A stretch of 64,000 bases of DNA from Bactrocera neohumeralis (lineage: Eukaryota; Arthropoda; Insecta; Diptera; Tephritidae). A program made the translations under genes and the position numbers. This document shows, one piece after another, positions 10,876-20,650 of the stretch (positions within the stretch are counted from its first letter, which is position 1; every line of letters begins with the position of its first letter). The stretch is taken from assembly GCF_024586455.1 (NCBI RefSeq), contig NW_026089623.1:18108236-18172235 (forward strand), in the 5' to 3' direction. The notes below the pieces were generated by a model that was not told the DNA's origin, ran no database searches, and saw nothing but the letters and a program-made list of their open reading frames with translations.

Positions 10876-12016
10876 AGGATCAGGTTCCTCCAACGTCCAT
10901 TGGAAGTAAGGCTAATTTGTGTATGGGGCACTTAATTGTGCCCGTCTTCGTTGTTACGTCTGCGACTCGCTCCTTGCCGTCTTGCCCTTCGACGGTTGCG
11001 ACGACTCATCCTGTTATCCACTGCTGCGGTGATGTGTTGTCTTCGTGTACGAGGACGAGGTCGCCGGTCTGCAGATTCCGTTTCGGGTGTAACCATTTGG
11101 TGCGTTCCTGAAGATCCGTCAGGTATGTTTTAGACCACTGTCGCCAAAACTGTTGCTTGAGACAGCAAACAAGTTGACATCTCTCGCAGCAATGAATTGG
11201 GTCCATTGCTACCTGTACTGGTGGGAGTGATCGCAGGGAGCACCCTTTTAAGAGATGCGCTGGGGTTAACACTTTGCCGTCGTTGGGGTTCTGGCTCAGA
11301 GGGCGGAGCCCGCGGTGGTATAAAGATGAAGCTGAACCCTTTCTCTGCGGCGAGTCCCTTCAGTTCCGTTGCCTGGGTCAGAAACGCCTCCTTCAGCTCG
11401 CGCAGCTTACGATTGGAGCCGACGAAGTTGGTTGCGTTATCGCTGAACATTTTCTGGGGCATTCCTCGGCGACCAATGAACCTTTTTAGAGCGAAATTAA
11501 ATTAGTTGACAGGTCTGAAACTAATTCTAAATGTACTGCCTTGGAAGTAAAGCAAACGAAAGCTGCAATATATGTTTTTACGGGTGGTCGACCGCGTATT
11601 TTTAAAGTTGTGTATATCGGACCACAAAAATCTACCCCACATATAAGAAAGGGCCGTAGTGCTCGAAGTCTTTCAACTGGCAAATTTCCCATTATTTGGT
11701 TTTGCAACTTCGGCTTGTAATGAAAACAATGTATACAGCTTCTTACGCTTCTACTGCAAGCTTCTCGGGCATTAATTAGCCATATGCGTTCTCGAAGAAG
11801 CGCAACCAACGCTTTAGCCCCAGCGTGGTGACTTCGAATGTGCAGGAACCGTAAATATGTTATAACGAAGTGCGAACTTTTATTTAGTAAAAGCGGAAAT
11901 CCGGAATCCGAGTACTCACACAAAAACAGGTTGAGCTTTTGCAAGTTTGTGGATAGGATATTGGTACCTTTATGCAATTTTTGAATAAAATTCTGAATGT
12001 TGGACCACCTGTGCAA
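10876..12016 (-). pseudogene. BEL/Pao integrase and C-terminal domain, broken
   Basis: The stretch 11486-12016 has the zinc-binding H2C2 region (HHAGAKALVALLR ... CIHCFHY) and the catalytic start VDFCGPIYT (first Asp). The stretch 11130-11462 has the second Asp in FSDNATNFVGSN and IPPRAPP. The usual FGGLWE block with the catalytic Glu that should follow PPRAP is missing: the sequence jumps to VLTPAHLLKG (11272 leftward). The C-terminal part then reads WLHPKRNLQTGDLVLVHEDN, and continues in another frame to about 10876 (ADVTTKTGTIK). Integrase would join cDNA to the genome. Deletion of the Glu segment and at least two shifts disable it. Confidence 0.8.
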
Positions 12017-12160
12017 TTTTTAGAAAACTCAAGTTTAGCTCTTCTAAAGTCCGATCCTGTCCCCTGGAGGATTTTGGTGGTCGCCTGATCCATCGTAATA
12101 TGTATGCAACCACACGAAGCAATTTTTTATGAGAAGAGAATTTTTCAATAAGGCCAATAT

Positions 12161-12637
12161 TTAATTTTTCTCAGTAGTCGAAATTAATGTAAATGTATTT
12201 TTCTTCTTCTCTAATGCTTCGTCTTCTGGTGAGAGCTGGAAGTGGTTATTAATTGGCCATAATACAGGGTCTTCTAGGAGGAACTGTGGACCGCCAAACC
12301 ATATCGAATTATTCAATTCGTTCACGTTACAACCCCGAGACAGTTGATCCGCAGGATTTTGGTTTGTTGGCACATGTCGCCAATGCACTTTGTCAATCAA
12401 CTCTTGGATTTTGGACACTCTATTTGCAACAAAGGTTTGTAGTGAGGATGGATGTGTTTTAATCCAATGTAAAACTATTTCAGAGTCTGTCCAAAATCTA
12501 GTTTTTTCGAAATGTCGATTCAACACAGGCGCTACTCTTGACCATAATTTCGAAAGAAGATGTGCTACCGAGAGCTCAAGACGCGGAAGAGATTTGGTCT
12601 TCAGCGGAGCCACTCTAGACTTTGCAGTAAGCAGCAT
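12161..12637 (-). pseudogene. BEL/Pao RNase H domain
   Basis: The frame begins with the BEL hallmark LLTAKSRVAPLKTKSLPRLELSVAHLL. It continues with FWTDSEIVLHWIK (catalytic Asp), FVANRVSKIQEL and HVPTNQNPADQLSRG. This stretch is open for 158 codons. It links RT and integrase in BEL pol. A decayed partner lies at 3311-3532. Confidence 0.85.
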
Positions 12638-12794
12638 ACATTTAATACTGCTAGCAGATTGACTTCGTATATATATGCAGCATCCCTACGCTCTTATTGA
12701 GGCGTCCGCGAAGCCATGTATTTGGCAGACGGCACTCGACTCAACGTTTACGTAACGAGGAATGCTAATAGATGAGAGCTGCAATAGGTTGGCT

Positions 12795-13214
12795 TTAAAG
12801 TCGCCCATCCCAATCTAGTTTTTGGATCCAAAGCTCTTGCAATAAGCTTTTTGCTTTGGTAACTAGTGGGGCTAGTAATCCCAGAGGATCAAAAAGGCGA
12901 GCAGAGACTGACAATATGTTTCGTTTAGTGGCTCGCAGATCATTAAAATTGGCATCTAAAACAAATCGAAACAAATCCTCTTTCGGCAACCAGTGCATTC
13001 CTAACGTTTCAAAGGAATTTTTGTCATTAAAGTTTAATGACTTTTCAGTGCAATTACTGTCGAAAAATTTTGGGTGGTTCGAAAACCATTTCGTTAAGGT
13101 GAATCCGGCCGAGTTTAATATTTTAATTACCTCACTTCTCAAAAGATCTAGAGACTCATAATTTTCGGACCCTGCTAATAAATCATCAACATAAAAGTCT
13201 CTTTTGATGGTCAA
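12795..13214 (-). pseudogene. BEL/Pao reverse transcriptase C-terminal part
   Basis: The frame starts at the catalytic box: RDFYVDDLLAGSENYE, the YVDD form usual for BEL/Pao. It then has FTLTKWFSNHPKF, ETLGMHWLPKEDLFRF and KRNILSVSARLFDPLGLLAP, all standard BEL blocks. The fingers/palm part upstream (13215-13630) is scrambled by deletions. The opposite strand of this stretch also stays open for 101 codons, but that is only antisense of the RT. Confidence 0.85.
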
Positions 13215-13629
13215 CCGGGTGGATATTTCATTGTATAGGCATCACTGAGCATTTGCAAACACCGTGTTGCGAGAAATGGAGCAGGCGCAGTGTCGTATGT
13301 TACGGTGTTAAGACGAAAAATTTGAATTTGCTCAGAAGGATACTCTCTCCACAAAAAAAAGCTGACAATTTCTGTCTTCTTCATGCATAATTATTTAACG
13401 GTACATTTAAGTAATGTCCGCTGTTAGTGCATACTTATGTAAGCGAAAACGAAGAAGAGTTGAGTATAACTCTTCTTGGATGGTTGGACCTACCATCAAC
13501 AGTTCATTCAACGCTATTTAAGTTGAAGATCGACTCGAAGCATCAAAGATAACACGTAATTTGGTTGTTGTGCTCTTGGCCCTTAAAACGCATCGATGCT
13601 GAATGAAGTAGTGTGGCTCACTCGGGATC

Positions 13630-13966
13630 TTATTCATTCATAAAGTCCAGATACATTTTGCGAAGTTTTGGATCTTTTAATGTCCTTTTCTCCAGGGCCT
13701 GAAACCGCCGAACTGCGGTTTCATAGGAGTGACCGAGTAACTTACGGTCATTAAAAGGCATTTTGACTTGAAGCCGTCCTGAAGACAATACTTGAGTTGA
13801 ATTTACGAAAAACACACACTCACACTCTTGTTGCTCTTTTGGGAATTTAATGCCATTTGAATCTGAAGGTAATTCTTCCCAAAATTTTTGAACAACTGAA
13901 TCTATTGACGTAAAGTCTTCTTCAGCTTGGCATAATGTGATATGTAATCTGGGAGGAGAACTTATA
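13630..13966 (-). pseudogene. BEL/Pao pre-RT region, cut by mariner insertion
   Basis: It contains VQKFWEELPSDSNGIKFPKEQQECE, the region just before the BEL RT, then SSGRLQVKMPFNDRKLLGHSYETAVRRFQALEKR, a conserved RT start. The frame is interrupted at 13967 by the inverted-repeat mariner. Homologous BEL text resumes beyond it at about 14936-14995. The matching region of the older copy is 4700-5235. Confidence 0.8.
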
Positions 13967-14933
13967 CGGGTGATTTTTAAGAGCTTGATAACTTTGTTAA
14001 AAAAAAAAACGCATAAAATTTGCAAAATCTCATCGGTTCTTTATTTGAAACGTTAGATTGGTTCATGACATTTACTTTTTGAAGATAATTTCATTTAAAT
14101 GTTGCTGCGTCTTAGGTGGTCCATTCGGTAAGTCCAATTTTGGGCAACTTTTCGAGCATTTCGGCCGGAATAGCCCGAATTTCTTCGGAAATGTTGTCTT
14201 CCAAAGCTGGAATAGTTGCTGGCTTATTTCTGTAGACTTTAGACTTGACGTAGCCCCACAAAAAATAGTCTAAAGGCGTTAAATCGCATGATCTTGGTGG
14301 CCAACTGCCCATGCATCCCGAAAAATGCACTGTTTGGTGTGGTTTGTACACTGGTGGAATCATTGGACCGTATTTTTTCAAAGATCTGTTGGACGCAACG
14401 TTACGGTGAATGGCGATCGCTATCGTTCGATGCTAACAAACTTTTTGTTGCCAAAAATGGAAGAACTGAACTTGGTTGACATGTGGTTTCAACAAGATGG
14501 CGCTACATGCCACACGGCTCGCGATTCTATGGCCATTTTGAGGGAAAACTTCGGAGAACCCTTTTTTCTCAAGAAATGGACCCGTAAGTTGGCCACCAAG
14601 ATCATGCGATTTAACGCCTTTAGACTATTTTTGTGGGGCTACGTCAAGTCTAAAGTCTACAGAAATAAGCCAGCAACTATTCCAGCTTTGGAAGACAACA
14701 TTTCCGAAGAAATTCGGGCTATTCCGGCCGAAATGCTCGAAAAAGTTGCCCAAAATTGGACTTTCCGAATGGACCACCTAAGACGCAGCCGCGGTCAACA
14801 TTTAAATGAAATTATCTTCAAAAAGTAAATGTCATGAACCAATCTAACGTTTCAAATAAAGAACCGATGAGATTTTGCAAATTTTATGCGTTTTTTTTTT
14901 TAAAAAGTTATCAAGCTCTTAAAAAATCACCCG
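13967..14933. mobile_element. Fold-back mariner/Tc1-type derivative
   Basis: Both ends carry the same inverted terminus CGGGTGATTTTTA..., flanked by TA on the left and ATA on the right, as expected for this superfamily. The inverted arms are unusually long, about 340 bp (13967-14306 and 14590-14933), because the transposase 3' end is present twice in opposite orientation. The 5' half of the normal element has been replaced by an inverted copy of the 3' half. The central 280 bp are single copy. Confidence 0.85.
14325..14828 (+). pseudogene. Mariner/Tc1-type transposase C-terminal half
   Basis: The frame includes VTVNGDRYRSMLTNFLLPKM and MWFQQDGATCHTARDSM, with the second catalytic Asp. It ends with YVKSKVYRNKPATIPALED and EEIRAIPAEMLEK. 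The block holding the third Asp (SCDLTPLDYFLWG) is out of frame here but is readable in the mirror copy on the minus strand at 14112-14381. The N-terminal DNA-binding half and the first catalytic Asp are absent. The enzyme cuts and pastes at TA sites; this copy cannot encode it. Confidence 0.85.
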
Positions 14934-14995
14934 ATATTACTGGCGTATTTGCCAGATACAATCCATCTTAAAAGGGTTTTCTGAAGAGTTGGTTG

Positions 14996-15960
14996 GTTAG
15001 GACCATTTTTATAATATACATTATAAATATGTATGTATGTATATTAAATACAATCCAATATAATAAAATCGATATAATATAAAGTGAAAAGGGAGAGCCA
15101 AAAACTGAAAGTGTGCACTTGTTTTGTTGCAGTTTGCTTTTTTTTTGTTTGCACTGCTTTCAGGAATTCGCACTCGCTACCTGGTGCGTCGGCTGTTTGC
15201 CGGCGCTTACGTCCCTTTGGCACAGGATGCAGCGGCAGCTCATTCCCACGACGGCAGCGGTTGATGGCAGCAGCGACTTGATGGCAGCGGCTGAATAATG
15301 GCAGCAGTGACTTGATGGCAGCAGCTGAATATTGGCAGCAGTGACTTGATGGCAGCGGCAGAGTGATGGCAGCGTCTGAATAATGGCAGCAGTGGCTTGA
15401 TGGCAGCAGCGACGTTGTGGCAGCCGCGAAGTAATGTTGTAAAACTAGACACTTAGCAGTATGTCCTTACGGGGTTCTGTAGCGGCACGGGAAACGGTAA
15501 GTTGGCTACTTCACTCTTACGACACGAGAAACGGTAGTTTGTAGCGGGAGTTTTTAGCGGCACTTCACAGTTTAATTTAAATTTTTTCTCATACGGTACT
15601 TTTAAACAATATAATTATTATTTTTCGGTTGTCACGATTTAGCCGAGATTATTTCCAATATTTTGGTACGATAAATATGGAACTCACTGTACTTTCAATT
15701 TCATCTCGTTCTTTTCAAAGAACATGTATATACATATGTCTCATATACATACAAACATGTCCGCCAACCCAAGATCAAGTTATGAATTTTGTCTTCCGTA
15801 CCTTCTTGTTATTTCGAAACGTACATATGTATGTATATTATATATTTTTAATTTTAGTCTGACATATTTATAGCCATAGCAATGCGTGCGTTGTTGTGCC
15901 GTTGCTCTAAGAGGAAAATTCTGCAATTTCTGCACCGTGCAAGGTTTTGCAAGAGCAAGA
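14996..15960. other. Non-coding stretch with a 34-bp minisatellite
   Basis: No gene was recognised. It holds the GGCAGC-rich minisatellite listed separately, then AT-rich sequence with ATGTATGTATAT runs. The right end meets the 337-bp tandem array at 15961. Confidence 0.4.
15262..15430. repeat. 34-bp GGCAGC-rich minisatellite
   Basis: Units such as TGGCAGCAGTGACTTGATGG plus CAGCAGCTGAATAT repeat about four to five times with small differences, one unit being shortened. Period is about 34 bp, with an inner half-period based on TGATGGCAGC. Confidence 0.75.
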
Positions 15961-16971
15961 GAATCCCCCTAATATGAGAATATGAAGCGACAGCTGTGTT
16001 TGTATATGGAATGTAAACAAATATCAAGTGACAATTTAGGGCCGGCAAAATATGTCTTCCAAAAACATCGATTAAACTAGAGCAGTCACCGATTATAATG
16101 AGTGGAATGTAAGTGTTCAAGTAGTTTTCAGCAAAAGCTGTGTTTTCGTTTGACAGATTTTACATGGACGAAAACACAACATGTTTTCGTTGTCGGTCCG
16201 AACAAAATAAGGGTAGAATGCAAATTAGAGAAAACCAAGACGTTACAGTATGTAAGCACAGTTTGATAAAACCGCTCATATCATTACTGTATTTAATGAA
16301 TCCCCCTAATATGAGAATATGAAGCGACAGCTGTGTTTGTATATGGAATGTAAACAAATATCTAGTGACAATTTAGGGCCGGCAAAATATGTCTTCCAAA
16401 AACATCGATTAAACTAGAGCAGGCACCGATTATAATGAGTGGAATGTAAGTTTTCAAGTAGTTTTCAGCAAAAGCTGTGTTTTCGTTTGACAGATTTTAC
16501 ATGGACGAAAACACAACATGTTTTCGTTGTCGGTCCGAACAAAATAAGGGTAGAATGCAAATTAGAGAAAACCAAGACGTTACAGTATGTAAGCACAGTT
16601 TGATAAAACCGCTCATATCATTACTGTATTTAATGAATCCCCCTAATATGAGAATATGAAGCGACAGCTGTGTTTGTATATGGAATGTAAACAAATATCT
16701 AGTGACAATTTAGGGCCGGCAAAATATGTCTTCCAAAAACATCGATTAAACTAGAGCAGGCACCGATTATAATGAGTGGAATGTAAGTTTTCAAGTAGTT
16801 TTCAGCAAAAGCTGTGTTTTCGTTTGACAGATTTTACATGGATGAAAACACAACATGTTTTCGTTGTCGGTCCGAACAAAATAAGGGTAGAATGCAAATT
16901 AGAGAAAACCAAGACGTTACAGTATGTAAGCACAGTTTGATAAAACCGCTCATATCATTACTGTATTTACA
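15961..16971. repeat. Three tandem copies of a 337-bp unit
   Basis: The start word GAATCCCCCTAATATGAGAA occurs at 15961, 16298 and 16635, exactly 337 bp apart, and the third unit ends at about 16971. Copies two and three share differences from copy one (for example TCTAGTG versus TCAAGTG and GCAGGCACC versus GCAGTCACC), and copy three has a private ACG to ATG change. Each unit holds a hairpin, GTGTTTTCGT ... ACGAAAACAC (16140-16149 with 16168-16177 in copy one). Short open frames in each unit have no recognisable product. It may be satellite-like DNA or a recent local triplication. Confidence 0.9.
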
Positions 16972-17306
16972 TACATACATGTCGATCATCAAAAGCTTGA
17001 TTTACTGTAAAAGTATTTGTAAACTTCGCGACAAATGTTTACTGTTACATATGGAGACAGCGTTTTATTTGTAATTTTCAAGTTGTACTTTTTCGGCATT
17101 ATAGTTTCATGCATCATCGCGTCGTGTTTGGTAATTATATTATTTGGTTAATAATACTTTCAATCGTGTAAATAAAAAGTGAGAAAATGTATATATAGTA
17201 AAAGGCATTTGAAGCGCCTTCAATACGCGGAAAGGAAAAAATATTTAAAATTATTGAAAATCGCGGAAAATACGGACGAAACTGTGAAAATTAAAGAAAA
17301 TAAAAA
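16972..17306. other. AT-rich leader-like stretch before a broken transposase
   Basis: No motif was recognised. It lies directly upstream of the start codon chosen at 17307 and may be the 5' non-coding part of that element. Confidence 0.3.
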
Positions 17307-18150
17307 ATGTTAAAAAGAGGACAAGTGGTAGAAATAGAAGAACGTGTTTTAAGCAGTGAGATAGATTTAGAGGCAATTCCAGAGAAAGATAGCTTAAATA
17401 CTAAATTAAAAAAAGATATTTGATGCGTTTGATTTTTCGCCATCATTGAGCATCGACCTTAATAATAATAATTTAAGAGTTCTAAAGCCCAAATTTGGCC
17501 AATTTTAGTCCGAATAAATAATTTAGAAAATGTGTCTGTTTTTCCAGTAGGAGTAATTTTAGGGAACAGTAAACCGAATAATCTTGATTTTTAGGTCCGT
17601 TTTGTAGTGTGTTGGGGCACTTGTTGCATTATGGCTTACAATTATTGGAAACGCCATTCAAATCGAACTTCGTGCTATAGTTTGCGATGCTCTAGCGAGA
17701 GCATTCATTAGCGGCATTCCTGGTCTTACATCTAGATATAGTTGCTCACAAGTTGCAACAAAAATCAATGGAGTTTTAACTTTTAGTACCTACTGAGGTG
17801 TTTTAATCTCTGATATCGATTTTAAAAGTAGAAAAAATGTAAAACATGACTCCAAGTTATACTTAAATAATAAATCCGTTTTTGAAAAAGTTAATGTGTC
17901 TATGGTGTCTCAAGTTCCATTAGATTGTATGCATATAATATAACTAGGTGTAAGCGCAAATTTTTAATAAGATTAGTTACTAACAAAGTTTTAACGAAAA
18001 TACCAAAAGCTAAAATTATTTTAATATCAGACAAATTAATATCAATGCGTCGAAATATCCCAAAATAGTTTGCTCGTAAGCCACGTTCTCTTGACGAATG
18101 GCCAAATTGGACATCAACAGAATTCCGGCAATTTCTTCTGTACACCGGTA
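17307..18150 (+). pseudogene. Broken transposase-like gene, N-terminal and core part
   Basis: An ATG at 17307 opens MLKRGQVVEIEERVLSS; the frame breaks within 120 bases. Readable islands follow in changing frames: PVGVILGNSKPNN near 17550, IVCDALARAFISGIPG near 17690, SRYSCSQVATKINGVLTFST and VSMVSQVPLDCMH near 17900, then KAKIILISDKLISMRR and LDEWPNWTSTEFRQFLLYTG at 18140. The order recalls a family of animal transposase-domain proteins with an ISG..GHT..YGC.KC core and a PLD.MH motif. I cannot name the superfamily with certainty. Insertion of repeat R at 18157 separates it from the remainder at 19741-20350. Confidence 0.5.
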
Positions 18151-18156
18151 TTATTG

Positions 18157-19251
18157 TTTTTATACTCTCGCAACAAAGTTGCTAAGGAGAGTATTATAGT
18201 TTTGTTCACATAACGGTTGTTTGTAAGTCCTAAAACTAAAAGAGTCAGATATAGGGTTATATATACCAAAGTGATCAGGGTGACGAGTAGAGTTGAAATC
18301 CGGATGTCTGTCTGTCCGTCCGTCTGTCCGTCCGTCCGTCCGTGCAAGCTGTAACTTGAGTAAAAATTGAGATATCATGATGAAACTTGGTACACGTATT
18401 TCTTGGCTCCATAACAAGGTTAAGTTCGAAGATGGGCAAAATCGGCCCACTGCCACGCCCACAAAATGGCGGAAACCGAAAACCTATAAAGTGTCATAAC
18501 TAAGCCATAAATAAAGATATTAAAGTGAAATTTGGCACAAAGGATCGCATCAGGGAGGGGCATATTTGGAAGTAATTTTTTTGGAAAAGTGGGCGTGGCC
18601 CCGCCCCCTATTAAGTTTTTTATACATATCTCAGAAACTACTATAGTTATGTCAACCAAACTCTACAAAGTCGTTTTCTTCAGGCATTTCTATATACAGT
18701 TCAGAAATGGAATAAATCGGATAAAAACCACGCTCACCTCCCATACAAAGGTTATGTTGAAAATCACTAAAAGTGCGTTAACCGACTAACAAAAAACGTC
18801 AGAAACACCAAATTTTGCGGAAGAAATGGCAGAAGGAAGCTGCACCCAGGCCTTTTTTAAAAATTGAAAATGGGCGTGGCGCCGCCCACTTATTAACCAA
18901 AAACCATATCTCAGGAACTACTCAACCGATTTCAATGAAATTCGGCACATAACATTTTCTTAACACCCTGATGACATGTACGAAATATGGGTGAAATCGG
19001 TTCACAACCACGCCTTCTTCCAATATAACGCTATTTTGAATTCCATCTGATGCCTTCTCTGTATAATATATACATTAGGAAATGAAAATACGATTCAATG
19101 CTCAAAGTACACAAATTGATCTAATCTAATTAATTTTACAGCAAAATAAAAAAATATGTAAATGACGGATAATGAAATCTCGATTATCACTTTATCATGC
19201 GATAGTATAAAATGTTCGGTGACACCCGAACTTAGCCCTTCCTTACTTGTT
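18157..19251 (+). mobile_element. Repeat R: non-coding, hairpin-ended element
   Basis: This 1.1-kb sequence recurs at 51582-52632 (reverse) and, truncated by a gap, at 33975-34496. One end reads TATACTCTCGC; the other holds GCGATAGTATAAAATGTTCGG with hairpin GTTCGG-TGACAC-CCGAAC (19214-19231) 20 bases before the terminal ACTTGTT. It has a (CTGT/CCGT)n run at 18306-18343, and repeated modules such as GTGGGCGTGGC and GAAATTTGGCAC. No protein is encoded. Here it interrupts the broken transposase gene. It is a non-autonomous mobile repeat of unknown class; the hairpin near one end is Helitron-like, but the terminus is not CTRR. Confidence 0.75.
18306..18343. repeat. (CTGT/CCGT)n microsatellite in repeat R
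   Basis: About nine tetranucleotide units of mixed CTGT and CCGT. The same feature appears, shorter, in the R copy near 52450-52482. Confidence 0.85.
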
Positions 19252-19363
19252 AGTAAATGAGAAACAACCACAACCATCCAATATCTCATAAAAATGCATA
19301 TAAATAAAGCATAAAAATACAAGAGCAAACTCAACGCAGAGCGAAAACCAAAAACAATAAAAT

Positions 19364-19720
19364 AACAAGAAAAACGTTAACTTCGGTTGCACCGAAGCTA
19401 AATACCCTTCACAGGTGCATTTCTGTTAGTAACTATGTGTTCAGTTTGTATGGAAGCTATATGCTATAGTTAACCGATCTGAACAATTTCTTCGGAAATT
19501 ACATTGTTGCTTTAGAAAATAATATGTACCAAATTTCGTGAATATATCTTGTCAAATGTAAAAGTTGTCCATACAAGAACTTGATTCCGATCGTTCAGTT
19601 TGTATGGCAGCTATATGCTATAGTTAACCGATCTAAACAATTTCTTCGGAGATTATATTGTTGCTTTAGAAAATAATATAAACCAAATTTCGTGACTATA
19701 TCTTGTTAAAAATGAAATTT
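19364..19720 (+). mobile_element. Repeat S: short hairpin-ended element with 154-bp tandem units
   Basis: It starts AACAAGAAAAACGTTAA followed by hairpin CTTCGGT-TGC-ACCGAAG (19381-19397). The internal phrase TTCAGTTTGTATGG(A/C)AGC occurs at 19440 and 19594, giving two units of 154 bp. No coding capacity. It resembles R in having AACAAG, then 11-14 bases, then a hairpin built on TTCGG. Confidence 0.65.
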
Positions 19721-19740
19721 CTGATGACCAGTATTATGAA

Positions 19741-20350
19741 TTTCATCTCTTGCATTGCGCATATAGACTATTGTGTTGCCCAAGGCAAACATGCAAATTT
19801 CGCATAATAATCTTTTTGTAGAAAATTTTCCTTCAATATTCGGTGAAAACAGTATTTCATATATTGTTCACAGTTTACATTGTGTACAATATATACATGC
19901 ATACTGCATGTAAAAGAAACTGTGAAACTATTGGGCGATCCAATTGCAGGTTCGTGCTATGCTTTTGAGAATTATTTAAAAAAACTCACTCAAATTCTTC
20001 AGGTATATGCATTTTTAAAGATTTTGTATTGAGTTCAAAAAGTCCAGACAATTTTAGTTATATTAAAGGAAATATTCCAATTGTTATTCAATCGCTTAGT
20101 GATGAAGGTCAAATAAATGGGAGGAATCTCAAAAATATTCGTAGTTTTTTTACGAACCTTTAGAATCAGAATCGATAGGGATATATGTATATAGTTGACT
20201 TAGAAGCAAGTGATATAGAAGAGGCTTTCACTTTTCTGGAAGTTTAATGTAAGGCTGTTGAAATACCGTATGAGAAGGATTTAGTTTTTCGCGATATTTT
20301 TAACTAATTATATACATATGTATATGAATATTATTAAAATAAAGTTCAAA
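19741..20350 (+). pseudogene. Broken transposase-like gene, C-terminal part
   Basis: Beyond repeats R and S, islands of coding-like text reappear in several frames: FVENFPSIFGENSISYIVHS (around 19810-19870), GDPIAGSCYAFENYLKKLTQ near 19940-19990, then SDEGQINGRNLKNIRSFFTN near 20100-20160. These fit the C-terminal part (NxHSLLH... and FENYL motifs) of the same family as 17307-18150. No intact frame remains. The assignment depends on recalled family patterns, so confidence is moderate. Confidence 0.45.
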
Positions 20351-20550
20351 TCATCAAAATGAAATCAATAAAACGTATGGACTTTAATGCTTATGGTATG
20401 TACATATATAACTAAATAAATTATTTCATGCTATAAAATTAAACTTTTACAATATTTCAGCTAAAGACAGAAAATAATGCAATTTTCAGATGTTTCAAAA
20501 ACGCAAAGAAGAAGCGTTTGATGATATGATAGGTATAAACAAATAAACCC

Positions 20551-20650
20551 NNNNNNNNNNNNNNNNNNNNNNNNNNNNNNNNNNNNNNNNNNNNNNNNNN
20601 NNNNNNNNNNNNNNNNNNNNNNNNNNNNNNNNNNNNNNNNNNNNNNNNNN
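20551..20650. other. Scaffold gap (100 N)
   Basis: Exactly 100 unknown bases. Such fixed length usually marks a join of unknown true size, so continuity across it cannot be assumed. Confidence 0.95.

Larger units (their letters stand above)
10865..14995 (-). mobile_element. BEL/Pao LTR retrotransposon, pol mostly traceable
   Basis: On the minus strand, from right to left, come pre-RT, RT with the YVDDLL box, RNase H, integrase zinc-binding and catalytic domain, and the basic C-terminal domain typical of BEL pol. A fold-back mariner derivative (13967-14933) interrupts the pre-RT region, and BEL sequence resumes at 14936-14995 before ending. Gag and LTRs are not visible. Each domain is separated from the next by frameshifts or deletions, so the copy is dead, though better preserved than the one at 2775-7965. 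Confidence 0.8.

Noticed and set aside
16140..17074. Repeated small ORFs of about 60-86 codons in the 337-bp array
   Set aside because: They occur because the unit is repeated. The composition is not protein-like and both strands are equally open.
18306..18343. CRISPR-like regular array
   Set aside because: It is a simple tetranucleotide microsatellite without spacers, in a eukaryotic repeat.
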